A DNA stretch of 54,005 nt from an uncultured Bacteroidota bacterium. GTDB lineage: Bacteria; Bacteroidota; Bacteroidia; AKYH767-A; 2013-40CM-41-45. Within the stretch, counting starts at the first letter, position 1. Each line of letters starts with the position of its first letter. The notes under the pieces are model-generated. The model saw only the letters and a program-made list of their open reading frames with translations, searched no databases and was not told where the DNA came from. The translations under genes and the position numbers were made by a program. Of this stretch, positions 25,321-34,023 are shown piece by piece. The stretch lies in assembly GCA_937871435.1 (NCBI GenBank), contig CALMQM010000015.1:1-54005 (forward strand), written 5' to 3'.

Positions 25321-27561
25321 TTATCTCAACACGGTGAATTTCACTGCAGCGTAACGTGATGATTCATCCGGACAAAGTACATATATTCCTGCCGATAGAT
25401 TTTGCACATCAATCACCCCTTCTTTTCCTGAAAAACGAACTGTTGAAAGCTCTCTTCCCAGCATATCTCTGATCGTGAAAGATTGAACAGGATGTCTTTG
25501 CTGATCATTCCAGCGGATCATAATTTCTGAGGAAGCAGGAACAGGATATATTGAAAATGCATTTTGCGCGAACACATTGCTGATGCCTGAACTGGGATCA
25601 CGTTGTAAATAAATCTGCACACCTCCGCCATACAATCCATACACCAGATCAATATATCCGTCTTCATTGAGGTCAGCTCCATTCACTGTCATCAGGAAAC
25701 TGTATTTGTTTCCTTCAATTTGCGACAAGAGTGTATCATCAAATGTAAATGTACCATTCAGATTTCCGTCGATATTGGAATAGGAAAGCACCTTCCCTGC
25801 CATGCAACTCACGAGCATTCGGTATGAACCATTGTCATCAAAAACGAAAGGAACAGAATAACCATCTACAAACCCAAAAGTTTGCACAACAACACCGCCG
25901 AGTGTATCGTTAGTCGGTGTTGTCGTAAAGAATGCGGAATTTACTGTTCCGACATTTTCAAAATAATTAATAAATCCGTTTTTCTCTCCAATCACAAGAT
26001 CCTTCTTTCCGTCGCGGTTGAGATCAACCAACTGGGGAGCGGCCGTATTTCCCACATCAATTCCCATGTAAGAAGCAGCAGTATATACAAAGTTGGCAGG
26101 TTGTCCGGGCCCGGCGCTATTGTTGAAATAATAAAGTCTTCCATCTTCCGCACCTATTAACATGTCTTCATCCAAATCGCCGTCAAGATCTCCGAATGTC
26201 GGGATCAAAGGTCCGCCGATTGCAAACGCAACAACTCCTGCATAATTCCTCGTTACAAATTCAAATGCCGGTTGAGCGAGAGTTCCGGTGTTTCTGAAAT
26301 ACGCAAGTCCGGATTCCACATTTCCTCCACCCACACTGACGGATTTATATCCGATGATCAGATCTTTTTTTCCGTCGGCATCAGCATCAAAAAAAACCGC
26401 GGATGCTCCGTCACCCACATCAATCATTTCGTTTTGCAGAAAATCATTTTGCTGATGATCAAAAACAGGAATAGCATCTGTGCCGGTATTTTTATAATAC
26501 AACACTCCGTGTTTATTTTCAAACTCACGGTTGCCGACAAGCAAATCACGAATACCATCGTGGTCAACATCCACATAAGCGTGTGTTGTGAAGGTAGACA
26601 GATTCGCCGGAGAATTGTATGACGGGAAAAGAGTATCCTGTGATACCATCTGAGCAAGCACATTTGTTCCTCCATTCACAACCAACAATGTATTGTAAGC
26701 CTGAGAATCTCCAATGAGAATGTCCTTGTCGCCATCGCCATCAATATCGATCGTATATCCCTGAGCATAGGTATCATCGCGTCGTGCGACTGTTTGTTCT
26801 ATAAGTTCGGCAGGAGTTGAATTGCTCATTGTACAGGAAGAATTCCATGTACCCACAGCAACCGTCTGATAAGCCCCACCACGCAAAGCAAATTTTCCCC
26901 AAGCATTCGTCTCCAGCATATATTTATTGATCGAATCACAAACACCGTATTGTTCCATGCTCAGATTTTTATAATAGGCAAATGATCCGGCACAAAAAAA
27001 CTGCTGACCGAGAATATCCATGTCACCATCGCCATCGATATCATTGAAATCCGGCATGAGAAAACTGCTTGCAAGAATATTAGAATAAGAACCACCGCCG
27101 TAATCGGCTTTTATCTGATTTTCTACCAATGTAAAAATCAATTGACCGGGCACAGATTCATTTCTATACTGCATGATGCCATTGTTGTTGACAGGAACAG
27201 TAAATAAATCTTCCCTTCCATCGCAATCATAATCATACATTACTGCCCATCCGCGCATCTCCGGGAATTGTGAAGTATATTCCGGTGCATAGCGGTATGA
27301 ATTACTTCCTCCCGTTCCTGTATTAATAAAGGTCATTACTCTGTTGTTGGAAATATCGAAACAGAATAAATCTTTTCTTCCGTCCAAATCCAGATCTACT
27401 GCAGAAAATTTCGGAAAATTGATTCCTCCTGCCCAGGGATAAAGCAACTGGTGTCCGGCGTCAACAACAGGAATGGAATCAGCAAGACGCATATTCAACG
27501 GTTGCTGTGAAAATCCTGTGAGTGAAAGAAATAAGAAGAAGATAAGGGTGATATTTTTCAT
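25321..27561 (-). CDS. Secreted FG-GAP/VCBS-repeat propeller protein with T9SS sorting domain
   Basis: A 746-residue protein from ATG 27561 (signal peptide 'LIFFLFLSLTGFSQ'). It contains at least nine FG-GAP/VCBS units, each with a calcium-binding loop of DxDxDG type: 'DLDLDGRKD', 'DYDCDGRED', 'DIDGDGDMD', 'DIDGDGDKD', 'DVDHDGIRD', 'DADADGKKD', 'DLDGDLDED', 'DLNRDGKKD' and 'DLNEDGYID'. Together they form integrin-alpha-like propellers stabilised by calcium. The C-terminus is a T9SS type A sorting domain ('FSIYPVPASSEIMIRW', 'LSAGIYVLCP'). Probably a calcium-dependent surface protein; ligand unknown. 16 further in-frame codons upstream of the ATG are not protein-like. Confidence 0.92.
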   Translation of the reverse strand: MKNITLIFFLFLSLTGFSQQPLNMRLADSIPVVDAGHQLLYPWAGGINFPKFSAVDLDLDGRKDLFCFDISNNRVMTFINTGTGGSNSYRYAPEYTSQFPEMRGWAVMYDYDCDGREDLFTVPVNNNGIMQYRNESVPGQLIFTLVENQIKADYGGGSYSNILASSFLMPDFNDIDGDGDMDILGQQFFCAGSFAYYKNLSMEQYGVCDSINKYMLETNAWGKFALRGGAYQTVAVGTWNSSCTMSNSTPAELIEQTVARRDDTYAQGYTIDIDGDGDKDILIGDSQAYNTLLVVNGGTNVLAQMVSQDTLFPSYNSPANLSTFTTHAYVDVDHDGIRDLLVGNREFENKHGVLYYKNTGTDAIPVFDHQQNDFLQNEMIDVGDGASAVFFDADADGKKDLIIGYKSVSVGGGNVESGLAYFRNTGTLAQPAFEFVTRNYAGVVAFAIGGPLIPTFGDLDGDLDEDMLIGAEDGRLYYFNNSAGPGQPANFVYTAASYMGIDVGNTAAPQLVDLNRDGKKDLVIGEKNGFINYFENVGTVNSAFFTTTPTNDTLGGVVVQTFGFVDGYSVPFVFDDNGSYRMLVSCMAGKVLSYSNIDGNLNGTFTFDDTLLSQIEGNKYSFLMTVNGADLNEDGYIDLVYGLYGGGVQIYLQRDPSSGISNVFAQNAFSIYPVPASSEIMIRWNDQQRHPVQSFTIRDMLGRELSTVRFSGKEGVIDVQNLSAGIYVLCPDESSRYAAVKFTVLR

Positions 27562-27611
27562 GACCTCAATTTGATGTGAAGGTACAAAATCAAGGCTCAG
27601 TAGAAACAAAG

Positions 27612-27659
27612 AAGCCGGGAACCATGAACAGAGTTTTTCCCCATTCCGATTCCCGGCTT
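27612..27659 (-). terminator. Likely terminator of the 27674-30016 gene
   Basis: A perfect 10-bp stem AAGCCGGGAA (27612-27621) / TTCCCGGCTT (27650-27659) with a 28-nt loop, 15 bp past the stop codon. On the minus strand the downstream side is T-rich (CTTCTTTGTTTC). Confidence 0.6.
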
Positions 27660-27673
27660 TACCGATAGCCCGC

Positions 27674-30016
27674 CTAGCGGATCGTGATCTTTCCGGAGTG
27701 TGATTCTCCGGTAACTGTGTTCATCAGACGGAAGAAATACAGTCCTGATTCCAGATTTCCTCTGTTCAGCTGATAGCTTGTATTTGTAGTGGTTGCCGAT
27801 ACTGCTTCCTTTCCCGAAACATCATATAAAGTGATCAGCATCTTCTCTGATTTTTCATTTTTAAAGACAAACTGACCATTCTTATCCATTGGATTCGGAT
27901 AAAAAGAAACAGCATTGTCAATATTCACTACTGATTCAAGACCAACAGGGATCTGGTTTACCATGGTATTCCAGGTGATATTGGTTTCAATCGCAGGGTT
28001 CATATCAAAATAAATGAATGCCTGATTCTCGATCCGTGTCGGATCCGGAATACCAGCTAACGGATGGATACGATAAGAAACGAAGCCATGACTGTTCGGT
28101 TCATCCACATTGCTGTCAGGCAACAGGATGTTGTTGAACTGGAATGTCACAGCCCTGTTGCTGTCGATTTGTACTTCTACTGAATGACTTGCATCCAAAA
28201 GTTCAAAGGTACTGAGGTCTAATGAAGCATCAATTGTATCACGAATGAATACCGTGAAAGCTGTATCATTTCCGGAGTTCTGGAAGCGAATCAGATACTG
28301 AAGCGGATCATTGATCAATGTGTAATGCATAACATCGTCCACACCTTCCGGCATTACCGCTTTGTCGTTCGGGTCGAATGAACAACGAACAATAGTCTGG
28401 AAATTATTTCCGTTCACTGAAACTTGAGTCGTTCCGCTTCCATCTTTGAAGTCGGCATGGGAACTAAAAGAAACAGAAGCTCCAACGCCGGGGTTTAATG
28501 TAGTAATGGCAATACTTCGTGTTTCAAACGGTTGAAGGTTGCTAAAATTCCAGAATGCAGTGTCACCATTGAAACTGCTTCTCGGCGGATTAGCATAACC
28601 CCATGTTACATTCGGACTGTGTACAAAATATACTGTTCCCTGGGATACTGCATTGCTGGTATTGGTGTAATACAGGAAAGAAGTCACATACTGATTGCAC
28701 CGCATGAATGCCGGATAAAAATTGACGGTGCCACTGTAATCCGGCAAAGCGGAACGCAATCCGAAATCAAAACCACTCTGGTTACCGGAATTAGTAAATG
28801 AATAGCTGGGCTGAGAAGACAATACATACTGAGAAGAAGTCGACGTCCAGGAAATTGTATGCGATCCAAGTGACGCACCAAGGAGGAAATCACCATTGCC
28901 ATCAGTAAAGGCATAGGAATTATCCGGTACCATAGAAACTTTTTGACTGCTGACAGGAAGTTCTCCGGTATCGAAAGCTCCATTGTTGTTCGCATCGTAG
29001 TATATGTGACCTGATAGTAGAGAAGGTGCAGGATTTACAACCAATGCATTTTCCAACCACCAGCAGAAATTCCCAATGTACAATCTCACTCGATACGTTC
29101 CGATAGGTGTTGCCAATGGGATCTGATACAATACCTGTGCTCTGTTTGTATCGAGGATAGTAAAGCTTGTAAGAGGTACCTGATAATAGCTTCCGCTAGT
29201 TTGATTTTGTAAATAGACATAAGAGATATTTCCCCAGGCATTTGCTCCCGGAACAAAAAGATCATTTGAAGTTAGAATGGCATTCAACATCTGACTTTGA
29301 TAACCGACACCGGGAGACATTCCGGTAAGGGCATCTGTCACACCGAAATCAAAACCGCTCTGATTCGCACTATTCATGGTTATTGTGAACGAAGCAGAAT
29401 CTGTACTCATAGCATAGGAATGCTGATATGAAGTAATGTAAGACACAGTATAGGTCCCATTCATAGCACCCAATGAATAATTTCCGTTCGCATCCGTCAA
29501 GACATTTATATTTCCCGGCTGCATCTGAATACTCTGGTTTGATAAAAGTGGCTCACCTGTATCATACATGCCATTTAAATTGGAATCATAATATACTTTT
29601 CCGGTAATGTATCCATCCGGAGGATTCACCATGAATCCACCTGTCAAAGTATAGGTTACAAGGTTAGATCCCCAAAAATTGATATCGGTCAAAGTGACTG
29701 ATAAATCATACAAACCGGTATCTGCATTTCCGGGTATGGTAAACGAAGCAGTTGCATCATTTTGATTCACAACCACTACATTGTTTGACCATGATGTCAT
29801 CCAGTCCAGAATAGGAATTATGCTGGTTCCTTTTTCAAGGTGCATTTCATATATATTTCCACTCGGAGTTATTCCGGTTTGGAACATCCCATTTGAGGAG
29901 ACCGTGGTATTGAGTGTTTGAGTAGCAATCCCTGAATTGGGGCTTATCCCTGTGAGTTGTGCCTCAACAGAAAAAACCGATAGGATGAAAAGCAAAGAAA
30001 TGTAGAGATGTTTCAT
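27674..30016 (-). CDS. Secreted modular protein (duplicated A-B modules, DUF7619-like) with T9SS sorting domain
   Basis: A 780-residue protein with a signal peptide (1-20). It has an internal duplication A-B-A-B. Module A (about 20-130 and 228-335) starts 'GISPNSGIATQTLN' and 'GMSPGVGYQSQMLN'. Module B (about 135-225 and 335-420) is an SdrD-B/carboxypeptidase-regulatory-like domain: 'GKVYYDSNLNGMYDTGEPL' and 'GHIYYDANNNGAFDTGELP'. Residues about 540-685 match the Bacteroidota DUF7619-type domain ('CSFDPNDKAVMPEG', 'YLIRFQNSGNDTAF', 'ENQAFIYFDMNPAIETN'). The end is a T9SS type A sorting domain ('SFYPNPMDKNGQF', 'LESGLYFFRL'). Probably a cell-surface protein; function unknown. Confidence 0.9.
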   Translation of the reverse strand: MKHLYISLLFILSVFSVEAQLTGISPNSGIATQTLNTTVSSNGMFQTGITPSGNIYEMHLEKGTSIIPILDWMTSWSNNVVVVNQNDATASFTIPGNADTGLYDLSVTLTDINFWGSNLVTYTLTGGFMVNPPDGYITGKVYYDSNLNGMYDTGEPLLSNQSIQMQPGNINVLTDANGNYSLGAMNGTYTVSYITSYQHSYAMSTDSASFTITMNSANQSGFDFGVTDALTGMSPGVGYQSQMLNAILTSNDLFVPGANAWGNISYVYLQNQTSGSYYQVPLTSFTILDTNRAQVLYQIPLATPIGTYRVRLYIGNFCWWLENALVVNPAPSLLSGHIYYDANNNGAFDTGELPVSSQKVSMVPDNSYAFTDGNGDFLLGASLGSHTISWTSTSSQYVLSSQPSYSFTNSGNQSGFDFGLRSALPDYSGTVNFYPAFMRCNQYVTSFLYYTNTSNAVSQGTVYFVHSPNVTWGYANPPRSSFNGDTAFWNFSNLQPFETRSIAITTLNPGVGASVSFSSHADFKDGSGTTQVSVNGNNFQTIVRCSFDPNDKAVMPEGVDDVMHYTLINDPLQYLIRFQNSGNDTAFTVFIRDTIDASLDLSTFELLDASHSVEVQIDSNRAVTFQFNNILLPDSNVDEPNSHGFVSYRIHPLAGIPDPTRIENQAFIYFDMNPAIETNITWNTMVNQIPVGLESVVNIDNAVSFYPNPMDKNGQFVFKNEKSEKMLITLYDVSGKEAVSATTTNTSYQLNRGNLESGLYFFRLMNTVTGESHSGKITIR

Positions 30017-30222
30017 AAGATTTGGTTTGAAGAACGAGTGAAAGGTATAAAAAGGTCTGACGCATTTTTATTCTTATTGTTCAACACGCCGGATTTTTTG
30101 GTGAACAATTGCCATCTTCAATATTAATTGTGATTTTGTTAAAAAAACAAAGATTTAGCAGCGCGATATTTTGGTGAAAAACAGCAAAGGGTGGACAAGG
30201 AAAAAATTCAAGTCCTTGCAGA

Positions 30223-31575
30223 TCAACGTATATAAACTGTTTTTTTATTGACAAATTCCAGCAATCCTTCCTTTGCCAGCTCTCTACCAAAACCACTGCG
30301 TTTGATTCCGCCAAATGGCAAAGCAGCATCTGATCGCACAAAATCATTGATGAAAACATTACCTGTTTCGAAGCGGGAAATAATTTTTTTCGCGTGGGAA
30401 ATATTGCTTGTCCATAAACTGAGTCCCAGTCCGTACCTGGAATCATTCGCGACACGAATAGCTTCTTCCTCTGACCGTACTGTAATTACAGACCAAACAG
30501 GACCGAACACTTCTTCCTGATAACATCGCATGTTCGCGTTAACTCCGGTGAGCACAACAGGCTGCACAAAGTTGTTGGCACCGGATGGAATTTTCATTCC
30601 GGGATGTGCTGCAGCACCGGCACGAACAGAATCCTCCACCTGCTTTTTGACTCTGTCGGCCAGATCTTTTCTTGCCATCGGTCCGATCTCGGTTGCCGGA
30701 TCCAGCGGATCGCCGACTTTCAACTTTTGCACAGCGGAAATTAGGCCTGCTACAAAATCATTTGCAGCAGAACCTGTAACAATGAATCTTTTTGCAGCAT
30801 TGCATGCTTGTCCTCCATTGATGCTCCGGGAACGAACCGCGGCATGAACGGCATTTTCAATGTCAGCATCTTCCAACACAACAAATGCATCATTGCCTCC
30901 CAGTTCCATCACCGATTTTTTCAAATGCTTACCGGCAAGTGAAGCAAGATGAGAACCTGTCATATCACTTCCTGTGAAGCTCAATCCGGAAATGCGGGAA
31001 TCCGCTATTACTTCAGCTGCCTGTTCATTTGTAAGGAAATGATTGCTGAACAAATGTTTAGGAAATCCTGCTTCTGAAAAAAGCTCCGCTATCTTTTCTG
31101 CACATTGAGGTACGTTCGGAGCATGTTTCAAAACAATACCATTGCCTGCAAACAAAGCAGGAATGGCACAACGAAAGACCTGCCAGAAAGGAAAATTCCA
31201 TGGCATAATCAGGAAGATCAATCCAAGTGGTTCAGATAGCACGAAACTTTCCGAAGCATCTGTCTTTACGATTTGCGGCGAAAGAAAATCAGCTGCATGG
31301 TCTAAGTTGTAGCGAATCACACTTGCGGATTTTTTAATTTCCAAAACAGCTTCCGAAAATGGTTTGCCCATCTCCAAAGTGATCAATCGGGCGAGTGCCG
31401 TACGCTGCTCTGTGAGTAATGCTGATAATTTTTCAAAACAAAGTGAGCGATCCTGGATGCTCATATTTTTCCATTGATAAAAGGCAACTAATCCGGAATC
31501 CAAATCCGGAAAAGGTCCTTCCGGGAATCGCTTCAACTCCTCGCCGGTGAACGGATTTACGCTTGCATAGACCAT
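30223..31575 (-). CDS. NAD(P)-dependent aldehyde dehydrogenase (succinate-semialdehyde type)
   Basis: A 450-residue aldehyde dehydrogenase. The general-base Glu224 is in 'VMELGGNDAFVVLEDAD' and the nucleophile Cys258 in 'NGGQACNAAKRF', 34 residues apart as usual. The Rossmann part includes 'MPWNFPFWQVFR' and 'LSFTGSDMTGS'. The closest family is succinate-semialdehyde dehydrogenase-like (GabD/Sad), which turns an aldehyde into the acid using NAD(P)+. It lacks the arginine-rich loop variant expected for a clear assignment, so the true substrate may differ. Divergent from the phosphatase gene. ATG 31575. Confidence 0.9.
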   Translation of the reverse strand: MVYASVNPFTGEELKRFPEGPFPDLDSGLVAFYQWKNMSIQDRSLCFEKLSALLTEQRTALARLITLEMGKPFSEAVLEIKKSASVIRYNLDHAADFLSPQIVKTDASESFVLSEPLGLIFLIMPWNFPFWQVFRCAIPALFAGNGIVLKHAPNVPQCAEKIAELFSEAGFPKHLFSNHFLTNEQAAEVIADSRISGLSFTGSDMTGSHLASLAGKHLKKSVMELGGNDAFVVLEDADIENAVHAAVRSRSINGGQACNAAKRFIVTGSAANDFVAGLISAVQKLKVGDPLDPATEIGPMARKDLADRVKKQVEDSVRAGAAAHPGMKIPSGANNFVQPVVLTGVNANMRCYQEEVFGPVWSVITVRSEEEAIRVANDSRYGLGLSLWTSNISHAKKIISRFETGNVFINDFVRSDAALPFGGIKRSGFGRELAKEGLLEFVNKKTVYIR

Positions 31576-31582
31576 TGCCTTG

Positions 31583-31613
31583 TAAAATTACTGGTAGCTT
31601 ACAGGATTTGCAA
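31583..31613 (-). promoter_or_regulatory. Possible promoter of the aldehyde dehydrogenase gene
   Basis: On the minus strand TTG (31611-31613), a 20-bp spacer, then TAATTTTA (31583-31590; one mismatch to TAnnTTTG). The box ends 7 bp before the ATG, which suggests a leaderless or very short leader transcript. Confidence 0.3.
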
Positions 31614-31697
31614 GACAAGTGCAGAATATTTATACAGGATGCTCTGGTAAAATCGATTTAACTAACGTAATTTACCATCCGAAACAGAAAATTTCTT

Positions 31698-33941
31698 GTG
31701 GCTTCGATACTCAGATTTTTGCATTGGCTTATTTCACGGCAGAGCAGGCTCATCAAAACGATGTTATCTGTATATATTCTCCTGCTGTTTTCGGGAAAAC
31801 TAAACGCGGAAACACAAGAAAAACCAATTGTCTACGATACTATTACCTGGTCCAAACTTGAAAAAAGTTATGATCTGAAAGGACATTGGTATTTCCATCG
31901 CGGCGACTCGCTGAAGTGGGCGGATCCAATGGCGGATGATCGCCATTGGCATAATTTACTGAGCGATTCAGCAAGACATGTCGCTGATTCACTATACACA
32001 GACAAATACGGACTCATGTGGTTTCGTACGCACCTGTGGATTGACACATCAGTGACTTCAAAAATGATGGCCATGTCAATCGGTTTGGTTGGCGCCTGTG
32101 AAGTATACATTGATGGAAAGTACTTTATCTCTCAGGGAAAACTTGGCTTGAACGGACAAAAAGAAGTTTCAGGCTTTACGGTGAAACCTAAACCGTATCC
32201 GTTTTATTTTACTGAACCCGGTGCGCATACCATCGCTTTCCGTGTTTCGAATTTTTCGGAAGAAGAACAAACCTATTATCTCAATTTTGGATCGAACATT
32301 GACATTGCTCAATTTTCTGTCGAGATAAACAGACTGGATGAAGAAATAAAAGGATTGACAGACTTCAGCAACGAAGCGAGCATACTTATTTTTGCCGGAA
32401 TCTTTATCACACTTACTTTATTTCATTTCGTTCTGTTTTTATACTACAGAAAGAACAGGACGAATTTATATTACAGTTTATTTACTTTTTTATTGTTCTG
32501 TATCTTTTTCGGAAGTTATCAAATTATCAGTGGTGCTGACTTGCACACTACACAACAAATTGTATTGATTGCAATTTGCGCGGTTTTTTTAGTGCCAATG
32601 TTTTTTCTCGCCTTGTTGTATCAGGTTTTTTACAAACGCCTGCCAACTCTCTACTGGGTGTTAATGGTTGTGCTGATTATCAGTGGCTATGCTTTTTTCT
32701 TTACTGAATACAATACTCTCGGAGCCAGTATGCTCGCTGTGTTCCTTATCGGAGGCGCATTGGAAACAATTCACATTTTTATTCGTGCATGGTTCAGAAA
32801 AAAAGATGGTGCCGGAATATTTTTAACCGGTATTCTCATCCCTCCGGTAGGGACATTTCTGTTATGGCTCACCGGATACCTGTTTGGAAAATTCGGCTAC
32901 GAAGAAATACATGACAACTTTAGTGATTTGCTTGGAAAATTTTTCGGCTATTCCCTGCTTCTCGGTGTATCCGTATCCATGACCATTTATCTTGCCCGTG
33001 ATTTTGCACGAATGAATAAGCGTCTTCAATTGCAATTGCGGGAAATCAAACAATTATTTGAGAAAACTGTGTTGCAGGAATCAGAACGCAAAAAAATTCT
33101 GGAAGACCAGAATACGGAACTTGAAAGAAAAGTGGAAGAACGAACAGCTGAAGTACTCGTGCAAAAAGCGGAACTCGAAACCAAGAACCGCGACATTCTG
33201 GACAATCTGAATTACGCGCGAAGAATACAATCTGCCATCCTGCCCGAAACTCAGCTTATCTACAAAACACTTGCTGATTCATTTATCCTTTATATTCCGA
33301 AAGATATTGTCAGCGGTGATTTCTATACATTTTCACAGAAAGACAAGCAAGTGATTATTTCTGCTGCCGATTGCACTGGACATGGTGTTACCGGAGCCTT
33401 CATGAGCATGATCGGAAGTTCATTGCTCAATCAGATTGTCAATGAACGTGGCATCACTCAACCTGCACAAATCCTGAATCAACTCAACAGCGGCATTGCG
33501 GAAGCGTTGAAACAGAACGAAAACGATGTGAACGACGGAATGGATATCGCTTTGTGCAGCATTGATCTGAATAATCTGTACCTTGAATTCTCCGGCGCGA
33601 ACAGACCTTTGTGGATTATCCGCAATGGAGAGTGGAGTGAAATCAAAGCCGACAAGATGGCTATTGGAGGATTTCGGATCAACAGGGAATCTGTGTTCAC
33701 AAATCATCGCATGCAACTTCAGAAAGGTGACTCACTTTACCTGTTTACGGATGGATTCGCAGATCAGTTTGGTGGGCCGTCAGGAAAGAAAATGCTGTCG
33801 ATGCGATTCCGTGAATTTCTTCTGACACTGCAAAATATTCCAATGAAAGAACAGGAACAGATACTTTCCCGGTTTTTCAATGACTGGAAGAAGAACATGG
33901 ACCAGGTAGACGATGTGCTCGTCATTGGAATTCGTGTTTAA
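31698..33941 (+). CDS. 7TMR-DISM receptor fused to SpoIIE/PP2C phosphatase (first of a tandem pair)
   Basis: A 747-residue transmembrane signalling protein. After a signal peptide come about 175 periplasmic residues (about 40-215) with a jelly-roll, galactose-binding-like pattern ('MWFRTHLWIDTS', 'GACEVYIDGKYFISQGKLG'). Seven membrane helices of 7TMR-DISM type follow (about 225-436), then a coiled coil (about 437-510) and a SpoIIE-type PP2C domain from about 515. Metal-binding Asp residues are kept in 'SGDFY' (about 540), 'ADCTGHG' (about 556) and 'DQVDDVLVIG' near the end. It should dephosphorylate serine/threonine on a partner such as a STAS anti-sigma antagonist (inference). GTG 31698 gives a basic signal-peptide start; ATG 31761 is an alternative. 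Confidence 0.92.
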   Translation: MASILRFLHWLISRQSRLIKTMLSVYILLLFSGKLNAETQEKPIVYDTITWSKLEKSYDLKGHWYFHRGDSLKWADPMADDRHWHNLLSDSARHVADSLYTDKYGLMWFRTHLWIDTSVTSKMMAMSIGLVGACEVYIDGKYFISQGKLGLNGQKEVSGFTVKPKPYPFYFTEPGAHTIAFRVSNFSEEEQTYYLNFGSNIDIAQFSVEINRLDEEIKGLTDFSNEASILIFAGIFITLTLFHFVLFLYYRKNRTNLYYSLFTFLLFCIFFGSYQIISGADLHTTQQIVLIAICAVFLVPMFFLALLYQVFYKRLPTLYWVLMVVLIISGYAFFFTEYNTLGASMLAVFLIGGALETIHIFIRAWFRKKDGAGIFLTGILIPPVGTFLLWLTGYLFGKFGYEEIHDNFSDLLGKFFGYSLLLGVSVSMTIYLARDFARMNKRLQLQLREIKQLFEKTVLQESERKKILEDQNTELERKVEERTAEVLVQKAELETKNRDILDNLNYARRIQSAILPETQLIYKTLADSFILYIPKDIVSGDFYTFSQKDKQVIISAADCTGHGVTGAFMSMIGSSLLNQIVNERGITQPAQILNQLNSGIAEALKQNENDVNDGMDIALCSIDLNNLYLEFSGANRPLWIIRNGEWSEIKADKMAIGGFRINRESVFTNHRMQLQKGDSLYLFTDGFADQFGGPSGKKMLSMRFREFLLTLQNIPMKEQEQILSRFFNDWKKNMDQVDDVLVIGIRV

Positions 33942-34023
33942 AGTTCCGGTTCCAAATTTTTTATGAAAATTATTAATCATAATCTGATTACATGACATAT
34001 GTGTTGATTCAATATCTTGCAGG

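Noticed and set aside
30196..30218. CAAGGA/TCCTTG dyad as the terminator of the aldehyde dehydrogenase gene
   Set aside because: A 6-bp stem with no following T-run on the minus strand; too weak to call.
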